Below, piece after piece: positions 18,728 to 29,299 of a DNA stretch of 64,000 nucleotides (its first letter is position 1; every line of letters begins with the position of its first letter). Origin of the DNA: Anabaena catenula FACHB-362 (GTDB lineage: Bacteria; Cyanobacteriota; Cyanobacteriia; Cyanobacteriales; Nostocaceae); NCBI RefSeq assembly GCF_014698735.1, contig NZ_JACJTQ010000005.1, positions 62,001-126,000 on the forward strand, read 5' to 3'. The position numbers and the translations under genes are program-made. Under the pieces are notes generated by a model, which had not been told where the DNA came from, ran no database searches, and worked only from the letters and a program-made list of their open reading frames with translations.

Positions 18728-19297
18728 TTATCGTCTATTTTTAGCTTGATCTGCGCCTGTATAGCCAGTCGCTACCCACAGTATAGCCCTAGCTCCATCA
18801 CGGATCGATTTTTCAATGGGTTCTGGCGATTTTTGTGAAGGAACTGACACGGCTTTAAAATAAATACCCCGACTACCTAAAATAATTTCACCAATAACAC
18901 AAGCACGACGCATATGAAAATCAGAAGTAATTAAATAAACTCTTTTAATACCGCGAGATTTCAAATCATCTACCAAGGTAGTAAAGTTAGTAACTGTATC
19001 TACGGCTTCATAGTCCAAGTGCAAACGCCGGGGATCAACTCCTGCTTTGGTAAACACTTGTTTAGTATATGTAGGTGGACTACCTCCAGTAATCCATATT
19101 GGTATATTGGGATGCTTACGAGCAAAATCTGCTGTAAATTTTTCCCTTTCTAAACGTCTAGTGGAACCACCTAAAACTAACATTGCTTGCGGTTGTACAA
19201 ATTGGTTTTGTACTTCTTTGTATCCCCACCATAGTAAGAATGGTAGGATAAAAGACATAAGTCGCAAAGATTTACCTGTAAACAGTAGCTTATTCAA
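18728..19297 (-). CDS. YdcF/DUF218 family protein
   Basis: 189 residues with an N-terminal hydrophobic segment (LMSFILPFLLWWGY, membrane anchor or signal) and the DUF218 core: AMLVLGGSTRRLEREKFTAD, then PIWITGGSPP and RVYLITSDFHMRRACVIGEI. Members include envelope-linked ElyC/SanA-like proteins. The longest frame uses a TTG; an internal ATG at residue 14 (19258) is an alternative start. The role in this organism is unknown. Confidence 0.8.
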   Translation of the reverse strand: MNKLLFTGKSLRLMSFILPFLLWWGYKEVQNQFVQPQAMLVLGGSTRRLEREKFTADFARKHPNIPIWITGGSPPTYTKQVFTKAGVDPRRLHLDYEAVDTVTNFTTLVDDLKSRGIKRVYLITSDFHMRRACVIGEIILGSRGIYFKAVSVPSQKSPEPIEKSIRDGARAILWVATGYTGADQAKNRR

Positions 19298-19579
19298 GGC
19301 TCTATAAAGTAAGTCCGTGAAGACCAGGATTTTCTCTAAAAATTATAAAGTTATGCAGAGTAGGAAGTTTAAGCAAATTATACCCAAATCAAGATTTGGC
19401 ATATTTTTATGTGGATATGTATTGAACTACACCATAAATATAGTAGTGCTATCTTTGATCAACTATACTAACCCATATTTGACAATATATCATAGGGATG
19501 GAAACCCATTTCTTGATTGAATTTTTTTTAGATCATAAAAATAAATAGGATCTATATTGGGAACTATTGGGAACTAATT
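19298..19579. other. A+T-rich gap before the MITE
   Basis: Upstream region of the YdcF-family gene. A direct repeat TATTGGGAACTATTGGGAAC lies at about 19555-19574, just before the mobile element. No gene is recognised; a 67-codon frame at 19317-19520 has no family features. Confidence 0.4.
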
Positions 19580-19795
<216 letters not shown>

Positions 19796-20021
19796 AATTA
19801 ATATATTCATTTCACCTTCATGCACTGATGTGAATTGTTACTAGGAGGGTTGTTAAAATTTTAGCCCTCTAATAAATGAAATGTTCATTCACTATAAATT
19901 TTATCCGGAAAAAATTGTGGTGAATCATCAAATTTCCCCACTCCAAGACGAATGCAGAGAGGTTTTTGATCACAAAACTGCGCTCAATGCTGCTAAAACA
20001 TCTAAGCTTGCAGTAAAAACA

Positions 20022-20095
20022 CGGGACTGGTGCGACTTGAACGCACGACCTGACGCTTAGGAGGCGTCCGCTCTATCCAACTGAGCTACAACCCC
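20022..20095 (-). tRNA. tRNA-Arg (anticodon CCT)
   Basis: 74-nt cloverleaf on the minus strand. The acceptor stem GGGGTTG pairs with CAGTCCC (two wobbles). The D arm is GCTCAGTTGGATAGAGC, the anticodon stem GACGC/GCGTC with loop CTCCTAA gives anticodon CCT, and the T arm is GTGCGTTCAAGTCGCAC. Discriminator G; no CCA is encoded. Confidence 0.95.
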
Positions 20096-20128
20096 AACTA
20101 TGAAGCATTTACAATTATAGCAGTAGTT

Positions 20129-21625
<1,497 letters not shown>

Positions 21626-22204
21626 ATGAAAGAGCAGGTGAAAATCTTACGGAATGTGGAGAATAAATATGTTGAAGCAACTATTTTACCTATCACTCCG
21701 AGGCATATTGAAGAAATAGAATTAATTTGGAAACCCCTACTTAAACATAATAATTGCTGGGATCAAAATTTAGACTTCAGGGACTATTTTCAACAAGGAT
21801 AATCACATACAAAATTCTATGTTTTGGAATGCAATTGTATAACTCAGGGTGTAATTTGCTTAACTTATAATTATTTGTCAATGTTAGAACCTAGTAAAAA
21901 TTTGCTTTACTTAAATTTATTAAATGTCGCTCCTTGGAACCGTCTAGATATCCAAGATCCTCCAGATTTTAAAGGTGTAGGCACAACTTTGACTACATTT
22001 GCAGTTACACATAGTATCAATTTTGGATTTCAAGGTAGAATAGGTTTACATTCTGTGGAAAAAGCAGAAAAATTCTATGAAAAAATGAATTTTGTTAATT
22101 TAGGACATGATATTAGTCACCATAATTTAAAATATTTAGAATTGCCTACAGATGATGCAGAATTAGTAGTTTTAAATTATTTATTGCTCTGTAATTTAAA
22201 TTAG
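21626..22204 (+). pseudogene. GNAT family acetyltransferase with an in-frame stop
   Basis: Starts with ATG 11 bases after an AGGAG site and runs 58 codons (ILPITPRHIEEIELIWKPLL...LDFRDYFQQG), then hits TAA at 21800-21802. The same frame continues without shift (SHTKFYVLECNCITQGVICL...) to 22204 with GNAT-like features: LNLLNVAPWNR, then GVGTTLTTFAVTHSINFGFQ (acetyl-CoA loop region) and GLHSVEKAEKFYEKMNFVNL. Without the stop, the product would be about 192 residues, a normal GNAT length. It is a nonsense-mutated gene, or a sequencing error. Confidence 0.75.
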
Positions 22205-22398
22205 TAGCATTCATTATATATAGCAATCCTATTAGAGTTGTGAATCTCTTACAGGAGCCGAAGGCATAGCACAGAGGCAAAGACAAAAGAGATAAAAAGT
22301 GAAAAAAACATTAAGAAATATTTCGGAAATTATTGCGATACATTAATGAAGTTCAAGTTTAGTAAATATACAGCACAGGTGAAAAAACTCATGCTAAA

Positions 22399-22471
22399 TT
22401 AAGAGCAAGGTACGAAAAGGTTAAAAGTCAAACAAAAACTTTTAAGTTAGAGCCTGTACCTCCTGCTCTAA
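22399..22471. other. Imperfect palindrome with internal stem
   Basis: AGAGCA and GGTAC (22402-22413) pair with GTACC and TGCTCT (22456-22469). An inner stem AAAAGT/ACTTTT (22423-22428, 22438-22443) gives a long structured fold. It could be a decayed MITE or a structured RNA in the GNAT-metallophosphoesterase gap. Confidence 0.45.
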
Positions 22472-22693
22472 TGTCTTCGCAATAACTGTTAGGTTGTGGC
22501 TTCCTGTACAATATGTTTTCGCCTTGATTTCATCGAGTTGTGATTGGAGGTGTTTGAATTCATAGCCAGAAATGCCTGCCTAGTTAGAATGAAGGATACA
22601 CAATCCTGAGTAGTTGATTGCGAATCAAGTCCACATTAGTTGATGTAGTTAATTCGGGTTATCCCATTTTATTAAATTCTTGCTTGATAATGA

Positions 22694-22740
22694 AGCCGCT
22701 GTAAGTTGCTGATGTAGATCGGTCGCAACTGACAGCGGTT
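22694..22740. other. 16-bp near-perfect hairpin
   Basis: AGCCGCTGTAAGTTGC pairs with GCAACTGACAGCGGTT (15 of 16 positions including one G-U), with a 15-base loop. It lies about 110 bp past the 3' end of the minus-strand metallophosphoesterase gene. No T run follows on either strand, so it is not a classical terminator. Confidence 0.6.
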
Positions 22741-22848
22741 TCTGTTGTAAGAAGTACTTGTTGAGTGGGACTAAATCCCTAATAATAGCTGTAATTAAAT
22801 ATGATGGGTTCTTTCGGATATTTTGATATAACTCAATAATCCTAGATG

Positions 22849-23679
22849 TTATTCACTTTGTAAGGTAATTATAGTCACTTCTGGTGGACAAAATAACCTT
22901 CCGGGGAAATAAGTTCCTAAACCACGATTGACATATAGCTGATTTTTTCCTATTTGATGTAAACCTTGTGACCATTCCCAATGGTGAAGAACAGAGTAAT
23001 TTTTTCGCAAAAATGAGACTTTACGCCGGATTTTGATAGGTATTTTTCGCAATATTTTTTTGTAATAATACACTGCTGGGCCTAGACCGGGAATCACGAT
23101 TTGTCCACCGTGAGTATGACCAGATAATTGCAAATCTACGCGCCATTTTTGCAATGTTTCTGCTGTATCTGGGTTGTGGGATAGAACTATACGCGGTGTA
23201 GTAGGGTCTAGCTGATTCATGACTAGTGTAGGATTGAATTCCTGTGAGTAACGGTCTGCTAGTCCTATTAGTGGTAATTCTTTTCCTAATGGATAAGCGA
23301 TTTCGTTCCAGAGAACATGAATACCAATGTTTGTCAGTGCTTTTGTAACTTCAGATTTTGAATTGACATAACATATATCATGGTTCCCCAATACAGCATA
23401 GACACCACAACGACTTTCCAGATGTTTGAGGTTTTTTGCTAGTTGGTGAATGGGTTCTGGTGTTGTAGTGATGTAGTCACCAGTTAAAAGAACTAAATCT
23501 GGTTGTTCTTGGTTGCTGAGTGCGATCGCTCTTTCTAGCATTTTATCTGATAATCGCACACCATCGTAGTGAAAATCTGACATCTGCACCAGCTTTATAC
23601 CTTGTAATGATGCAGGTAAACCCGCAATCTTAACCGTTAATTTCTCAATACTCAACGGTCCAGATAATAACCTGTGCAT
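22849..23679 (-). CDS. Metallophosphoesterase
   Basis: 276 residues with the full calcineurin-like motif series: KLVQMSDFHYDGVRL near residues 29-43 (D-x-H), DLVLLTGDYITT near 59-70 (GD), YAVLGNHDICY near 94-104 (GNHD), RIVLSHNPDTAE near 168-179 and LQLSGHTHGGQIVIPGLG near 187-204 (GHTH). This type (YkuE/YaeI-like) often acts on membrane phospholipids such as lipid A or UDP-sugar lipids, but the substrate is not readable here. There is no clear signal peptide from the chosen ATG. Confidence 0.85.
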   Translation of the reverse strand: MHRLLSGPLSIEKLTVKIAGLPASLQGIKLVQMSDFHYDGVRLSDKMLERAIALSNQEQPDLVLLTGDYITTTPEPIHQLAKNLKHLESRCGVYAVLGNHDICYVNSKSEVTKALTNIGIHVLWNEIAYPLGKELPLIGLADRYSQEFNPTLVMNQLDPTTPRIVLSHNPDTAETLQKWRVDLQLSGHTHGGQIVIPGLGPAVYYYKKILRKIPIKIRRKVSFLRKNYSVLHHWEWSQGLHQIGKNQLYVNRGLGTYFPGRLFCPPEVTIITLQSE

Positions 23680-24022
23680 AAGGCGTTTAATAATTAATTT
23701 TTAATACTAGGGCTTATAGTCTAACTAAAAATTCTCGGTTCGTTTGTATCTATGGAGTAACTTTTTGGAAATTTCATGAAAGTTGGGTATTTTAGCGTAT
23801 TTATACTTATTTTATCTAATCTAAAGGAAGCTTGAATTTTAGTTTGCTGTATACTGTATTACAGCATTTATTTTTAATCAAGATACCCAAAGTAGTTTAT
23901 GCCATCATCTTTGCAGTCAGAATACATGAACTATGCAGAATTTTAGCAGCACGTAGCAAAACTTATTCACAAAGCTGGTTGGACAGTTGAAACATAATCC
24001 CGACCAACACCAACTAGTGTCT
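23680..24022. other. Gap with a small coding remnant
   Basis: A+T-rich. Near 23927-23998 on the + strand lies a protein-like fragment broken by a stop (MNYAEF, stop, QHVAKLIHKAGWTVET), likely the decayed start of an accessory gene. Nothing else is recognised. Confidence 0.3.
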
Positions 24023-26185
24023 CTACCAAAGTAAAATCTGTTGTCTCAGTTCTTCCATATCTAAATAATCATTAACAAAAGCTTTCCGTAAAAGTTCGTG
24101 GGGAATAAATTTATCATACTTTTGCAATTCTGGTGCTTCTGCATGACTAACTAAATGTTCTGCTGTGATGCTTTGTTCACATAAAGAATAAATTGCTGGA
24201 TAAACAGATGAGAATTTATTTTTCCCTAATTTTAAAGTCAAATAATAAGGATTTATCCCACCAATACTGCTAATTTCCAAAGATTCCCGACAAAAGGAGT
24301 TAAGCAATCTTTCTAAAGTGCGATAAGCCACAGTACCCATCCAAGGAAAGATGCAGCATTTATTGTTTTCTAATAGCAGAATATTTTGTTTATCTAATCC
24401 AGCATTTTGCGTTAATTGGCGAACTTCCTGTAATCGGCGGATTGCATTTTTTTGTAAATAGCTATATTCTGTATTTTCCAATAAAACCTGGCGCATACGT
24501 TGTAAAATTCTAGTATGAATAGTACCACTACCACCACGCCAATAAATAGTAGATTTACCCTCAGCTTGTTTAACGAAAATAGCCTTTTTTTTGAAATCAA
24601 TTTCTATAACTTCCCAACTTCTTCCAGCTAAAGCAAATTGATTACCAACAGGAGGTGGTGTGACAATACTACCAATTTCTGTTGCTCCTTGTTTAACGAC
24701 ATATTCTTGACTGTCAGCAAAGACAGCATAAAACTGAAATTTATTGACTATTTTTTCTCCTAATAAACCGATAATTAATTTACCTTGTTCAGTTTTTTGA
24801 ATGTGGTTAATATCAATTAAATACTGTAGTAATAATTTATAATCAGTTTGAGAAATATTAATAAATGGTGGTAAGCTAAAAATTTGTTTAGCCAGAGCAG
24901 CGGGTGAAAGCTCCCCAGTTGCTGCTAAAATACTCATGGTTTGATGATAAAGTAAACTTAAAGGATATTTAATCGGTTTAATTGGTTCTAGCCAACGTTC
25001 TTCTAAATAAAGTTGAATAATAGCGATACACTGCAAAAGTTGCCAAGGGATTTGTTCAGGTAAAGAAGCTGCTGATAATGGTTGTTCTTCTGCACAAACA
25101 AAACGCATATCTGCCGATTCACCTCTTCTGCCACTGCGTCCCAATCTTTGTAAAAAACTGGCAACAGATAAAGGTGATTCTAATTGTATTACTCGTTCTA
25201 ATTCACCAATATCTATACCTAATTCTAACGTTAATGTCGCAGCAGTTACAGCGGGATTATTTGGTTCACGCATGGCATTTTCCGCAGCTTGTCTTAAACT
25301 GGCGGAAATGCTGCCATGATGTACATGATATATGTCTGGAAATCCTTCTTTTTTAGCTATTTGACGTAGAGAAGAAATTATAGATTCTGTTTGGGTACGG
25401 TTGTTAGCAAATATTAGACATTTACGAGATTTAGTGGCATTAAAAATATATTGCTCGTATGCTGAATTTTCCGCTTCTTTTTCAAAATAGAAATGTTCTA
25501 TAGCTAATTTTATTTGGCGTTTACCAGTTTCAATCTTGGGAGTAATGACTGCTGTATCTGTTCCCGAAGCTAACCATTTTTCAGCCATTGAATAATCACC
25601 AAGAGTTGCTGATAAACCAATACGGCGTGGTTGTATTTGGGTGATTTTTGCTAAACGCTGCAATTGACAAATAATTTGATACCCACGTTCTGAACCCATA
25701 AAAGCGTGAATTTCATCAATGATGATAAAACGCAAATCAGCAAAGAGACGTATTAGTTCATTATTTTTGTTAATCAATAAACTTTCTAGAGATTCTGGTG
25801 TAATTTGCAGAATGCCTTGGGGATTTTTTAAAAGTTTGTTTTTGCGACTTTGAGACACATCACCATGCCAAGAACATACTGATATATCTGCGGCTTTTAA
25901 TAAGTCATTAAGGCGTTCAAATTGGTCATTTATTAAAGCTTTGATAGGACTAATATACAATGCACCTATTGTAGCAGTTGGTTGTTCGTGTAATAAAGTT
26001 AAAATTGGTAAAAATGCAGCTTCGGTTTTTCCCGCAGCTGTAGCCGCAGCAACTAGTAAATTAGCATCGGTTTCAAATATCACCTCACAAGCTGCAATTT
26101 GCACTGGTCGTAATTCTGTCCAATTGTGAAGATAAATATATTCTTGAATGAAAGGTGCAAGTCTAGAAAAAGTGCTGTTACTCAT
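24023..26185 (-). CDS. Lhr-like DEAD/DEAH-box helicase
   Basis: About 720 residues from the ATG at 26185; an upstream in-frame ATG at 26230 would add 15 residues. SF2 helicase motifs in order: WTELRPVQ (Q-like), LLVAAATAAGKTEAA (I), YISPIKALINDQ (Ia), LQITPESLESLL, FIIIDEIHAF (II, DEIH), IGLSATLGD (III), CLIFANNRTQTE (IV), LTLELGIDIG (V) and FLQRLGRSGRRGE (VI). The C-terminal 300 residues resemble the winged-helix/Lhr-type region. The same strand upstream carries a DUF2791 ATPase and a TerB-C-like coiled-coil protein, and this trio recurs in bacteria as a defence-associated set. The physiological nucleic-acid substrate is unknown. Confidence 0.85.
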   Translation of the reverse strand: MSNSTFSRLAPFIQEYIYLHNWTELRPVQIAACEVIFETDANLLVAAATAAGKTEAAFLPILTLLHEQPTATIGALYISPIKALINDQFERLNDLLKAADISVCSWHGDVSQSRKNKLLKNPQGILQITPESLESLLINKNNELIRLFADLRFIIIDEIHAFMGSERGYQIICQLQRLAKITQIQPRRIGLSATLGDYSMAEKWLASGTDTAVITPKIETGKRQIKLAIEHFYFEKEAENSAYEQYIFNATKSRKCLIFANNRTQTESIISSLRQIAKKEGFPDIYHVHHGSISASLRQAAENAMREPNNPAVTAATLTLELGIDIGELERVIQLESPLSVASFLQRLGRSGRRGESADMRFVCAEEQPLSAASLPEQIPWQLLQCIAIIQLYLEERWLEPIKPIKYPLSLLYHQTMSILAATGELSPAALAKQIFSLPPFINISQTDYKLLLQYLIDINHIQKTEQGKLIIGLLGEKIVNKFQFYAVFADSQEYVVKQGATEIGSIVTPPPVGNQFALAGRSWEVIEIDFKKKAIFVKQAEGKSTIYWRGGSGTIHTRILQRMRQVLLENTEYSYLQKNAIRRLQEVRQLTQNAGLDKQNILLLENNKCCIFPWMGTVAYRTLERLLNSFCRESLEISSIGGINPYYLTLKLGKNKFSSVYPAIYSLCEQSITAEHLVSHAEAPELQKYDKFIPHELLRKAFVNDYLDMEELRQQILLW

Positions 26186-26326
26186 ACTAATTTGGGATTT
26201 CAGATGTAATAATAATTCCTGAAATAACACTGAGTCTGATGCTAGTTGGCAGTTTAAGTAAGCTTACAGTAATCTAGTAACAAGGAGTAAACTTCTAAAA
26301 ATAAAAAAGTTCTAAAAAACTGCCAA

Positions 26327-27718
26327 ATGACAAATCAAGATTTAGGTGATTTTGCCAAAGAGACGCTCTGCGAACGCTACGAAGTACAGCAGCAACTGGG
26401 CAAAAAAGCAGGACGGAAGACGCTGTTGACTCGTGATTTGCAAACCCAGGAACTAGTAGTAGTGAAACTACTTTTATTTAATGATGAATTTCAATGGCAC
26501 GACTTGAAGCTGTTTGAACGTGAAGCCGAAACTCTCAAAACCATCTCGCACCCTGCAATTCCCCGTTACCTAGACTACTTTGAGTTAGATAACCCTGACT
26601 ACAAAGGATTTGCGCTCGTACAAAGTTATATTCCCGCTGAATCTTTAGAAACACAACTGAAAGCAGGACGTAGTTTTAGTGAGGAAGAAGTCAAACAATT
26701 AGCGACAGCGATACTAGACATTCTTCAATATTTACACGGTCGTCAACCACCTGTAATTCACCGCGATATCAAGCCTAGTAATATACTGTTGACAAATCGC
26801 TCTGGTAATAGCGTCGGAGAAGTTTATTTAGTAGATTTTGGCTCAGTGCAAACTATTGCTAGAACAAACAGCACAATGACTGTTGTTGGTAGCTATGGGT
26901 ATATGCCCCCTGAACAATTTAATGGTAAAGCTACTCCTGCTTCTGATCTTTATGGTTTGGGTGCAACTTTAATTTATTTAGTAACAGGTGAACATCCAGC
27001 AGATTTACCACAACAAGATTTAGTTATTAAATTTGAAGCAGCGGCTAATATTAGTCCGGGTTTTAGCAGTTGGTTGCGGAAGATGACACAACCTATTTTG
27101 AGTAAAAGATTGGCTTCTGCTGAACAGGCTTTACAAGCTTTAGCACTACCGAAAAATAAAACTCAGACTCCAGTCAAGATATCTAATTCAGTTTTAGTAA
27201 AACCATTCGGGAGTAAAGTGAGTTTGCATAAAAATGCTGATTTTCTGGAAATTATCATCCCTCCGGTGGGTGGATTTTCAAAAATAGTGATGATGTTTTC
27301 TTGGTATTGTAAGGTAGTTTTACCACTTTCATTTTTAATGCTTTTGCCGATGTTTAGAATGATTTCACCTTTGCTGATTCCAATTAGTTTGTTAATATTA
27401 TTTTTTGTCATATGTATGTGCTTTTTTGGGAATAAAATCCTGCATATCAATAGGACACACATTTCTTCATATTATGAATTGTTTGGAATTGAGCGACATC
27501 ATCCACTTCCTAGTCTGAAAAAATATATTGTTCGTTTAGAGCTAACTCATACTTACGACAATAATAAACCTCAAGCTTGTTTAATTATCTGGTCAGGAAT
27601 GCGAAAGTATAAAATTCATACTGGTGAAAATAATACTTTTGCTATCAGTACTCTAGAACTTGATTGGTTAGCTGAAGAAATTAGCAATTGGCTAGAATTA
27701 CCAATTACTAGAAGTTAA
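26327..27718 (+). CDS. Membrane-anchored Ser/Thr protein kinase
   Basis: 463 residues. Kinase domain about 18-285: a degenerate glycine loop (LGKKAGRKTLLTRD), the ATP-binding Lys in VVVKLLLF, the catalytic loop VIHRDIKPSNILLT, the Mg-binding VYLVDFGSVQ and YGYMPPEQFNGKATPASDLYGLG in the activation/APE region. Residues about 320-370 form two closely spaced membrane segments (CKVVLPLSFLMLLPMFRM; SPLLIPISLLILFFVICMCF). The C-terminal 90 residues are a cytoplasmic domain of unknown type. The gene is divergent from the helicase gene (about 140 bp from its ATG) and convergent with the DUF2791 gene. Its target is unknown. Confidence 0.85.
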   Translation: MTNQDLGDFAKETLCERYEVQQQLGKKAGRKTLLTRDLQTQELVVVKLLLFNDEFQWHDLKLFEREAETLKTISHPAIPRYLDYFELDNPDYKGFALVQSYIPAESLETQLKAGRSFSEEEVKQLATAILDILQYLHGRQPPVIHRDIKPSNILLTNRSGNSVGEVYLVDFGSVQTIARTNSTMTVVGSYGYMPPEQFNGKATPASDLYGLGATLIYLVTGEHPADLPQQDLVIKFEAAANISPGFSSWLRKMTQPILSKRLASAEQALQALALPKNKTQTPVKISNSVLVKPFGSKVSLHKNADFLEIIIPPVGGFSKIVMMFSWYCKVVLPLSFLMLLPMFRMISPLLIPISLLILFFVICMCFFGNKILHINRTHISSYYELFGIERHHPLPSLKKYIVRLELTHTYDNNKPQACLIIWSGMRKYKIHTGENNTFAISTLELDWLAEEISNWLELPITRS

Positions 27719-27732
27719 AAAAAATGCTTTAA

Positions 27733-29058
27733 TCACAAACTAAATTCGGCTGCATCTCCATCTGTATTTTCACTATCACCTACAGTAGTAGGTTTAAAGT
27801 TAGAACCATGAATCAATTCAGTAAATTTAATTTCTGGATTTTGATGGAGAAGATTCAAGACACTAATAAAATCCCGAATAATTTCTCCTGGTGTTAGTAA
27901 AGCTTCTGCACCTAAACGACTGATAAGTTCTTGGACAAATTCCTTTAATTCTCGATTTGTTAAAGTCTTTTCATAAGTAAAATTGAGGGCATGAATTTCT
28001 GTTAATCTTTGCAAAAGTGTGAAGATTTCTGTTTCAGTTAAAGGATTGAGTCGAATGACTGGCCCCATATATTCTTGTACGCCAGATTGGGTTGAAAAAC
28101 GACTTTCTTTTGTCCGTCTACGCCAAGCTTGATCAGCAAACAGTCCCCGATTTGGATCTTCTAAAAATTTAGTTGTTCCCCCAATGAAAATGCCCAGATT
28201 TTCGGCTTTACATTGCATGGTGTCGTTGAACATTGATAACAGTCTATTGTAGTTTTTTTCACGAGTAACTGTAGTGGATATTTGATATAAATTGACGGCT
28301 TCATCTATTAAAATTAACATTCCTTTATAGCCTATTTCGGCTACAAATTTAGCTAAGAGTTTGATATAATCAAACCAGCTATCATCATCAATAATAACCC
28401 TTACTCCTAATGCGGCTTTAGCTTCAGTTTTGGTATTAAATTCTCCCCTCAACCAGCGCAAAGACGCATTTTTTAATTCATCATCATCTAAACGATAACT
28501 GCGCCAATAAGCAATAATTACCGTACCAAAATCAAAGCCGTGAACTAAGTCTTCAATATAGTGAACTACTTCTCTAATTTTTGCTTCTACTTGCTGATCA
28601 AAACCTTCGTCATTGGGATTTATTCCCTGATCCTTAGCTACTTCTTGCTGGATTTTATTAATCCATCCTTCTAAAATAGAAATTAAAGCACCACCGTCAG
28701 GACGAGTTTTTGTGGCGAGACGACTCATTAATTCTCGATAGGTTGCTAAACCTTCATTGTTACTTCCTGCTAGTTTACGTCCAGAGGATAAATCAGCATC
28801 AGCCACTACAAATCCTTGCTCCATTGCACGGTTACGAATCATTTGCAACATGAAGCTTTTACCGGAGCCGTAGTTACCAATTATAAACCTAAATGCGGCT
28901 ACACCTTCGGCAATATCGTTGAGATTGTTTAATAGGCTATTAAGCTCTTTTTCTCGACCTACTGCTATATGTTCAATTCCTATTCTAGGGACTACTCCTG
29001 CACCAAGGGAGTTAATTAAAGCGGTGGATACTTTTTTTGAAATTTTTGGTTTTATCAT
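27733..29058 (-). CDS. DUF2791 P-loop ATPase (BrxC/BrxD-like)
   Basis: About 441 residues from the ATG at 29058; a TTG at 29076 would add six. N-terminal motif VSTALINSLGAGVVPRIGIE, then AFRFIIGNYGSGKSFMLQMI (Walker A, near residues 60-79), GMLILIDEAVNLYQI (Walker B, near 240-254) and GIFIGGTTKFLEDPNRGLFA. This is the DUF2791 pattern also seen in the BREX ATPase BrxD. BREX hallmark genes (pglX, pglZ) are absent here, so it is not a BREX locus. It lies 240 bp downstream of the TerB-C-like gene on the same strand, with the helicase further on beyond the opposing kinase gene. Confidence 0.85.
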   Translation of the reverse strand: MIKPKISKKVSTALINSLGAGVVPRIGIEHIAVGREKELNSLLNNLNDIAEGVAAFRFIIGNYGSGKSFMLQMIRNRAMEQGFVVADADLSSGRKLAGSNNEGLATYRELMSRLATKTRPDGGALISILEGWINKIQQEVAKDQGINPNDEGFDQQVEAKIREVVHYIEDLVHGFDFGTVIIAYWRSYRLDDDELKNASLRWLRGEFNTKTEAKAALGVRVIIDDDSWFDYIKLLAKFVAEIGYKGMLILIDEAVNLYQISTTVTREKNYNRLLSMFNDTMQCKAENLGIFIGGTTKFLEDPNRGLFADQAWRRRTKESRFSTQSGVQEYMGPVIRLNPLTETEIFTLLQRLTEIHALNFTYEKTLTNRELKEFVQELISRLGAEALLTPGEIIRDFISVLNLLHQNPEIKFTELIHGSNFKPTTVGDSENTDGDAAEFSL

Positions 29059-29299
29059 GTAGTTGATTTTAATCAATTTTCAATGCTTATGTAAATAGCC
29101 AGTATATAGCAGGTGACAGTCGGAAAAGTCTTTTGGTGTCTAGTTTTTATAATTAGTATTAAATGCAAGATATTTTTTGTCGTGGTGAGCAATTTATCTC
29201 TCTCTTGCCAGGTTTAATAGGGCTAAAACTCTGACTACTAACTTTTGCTTGATTCAGTTTTATTATTTAGAGAAAATTATTTAATTGAATAAAATAAAT

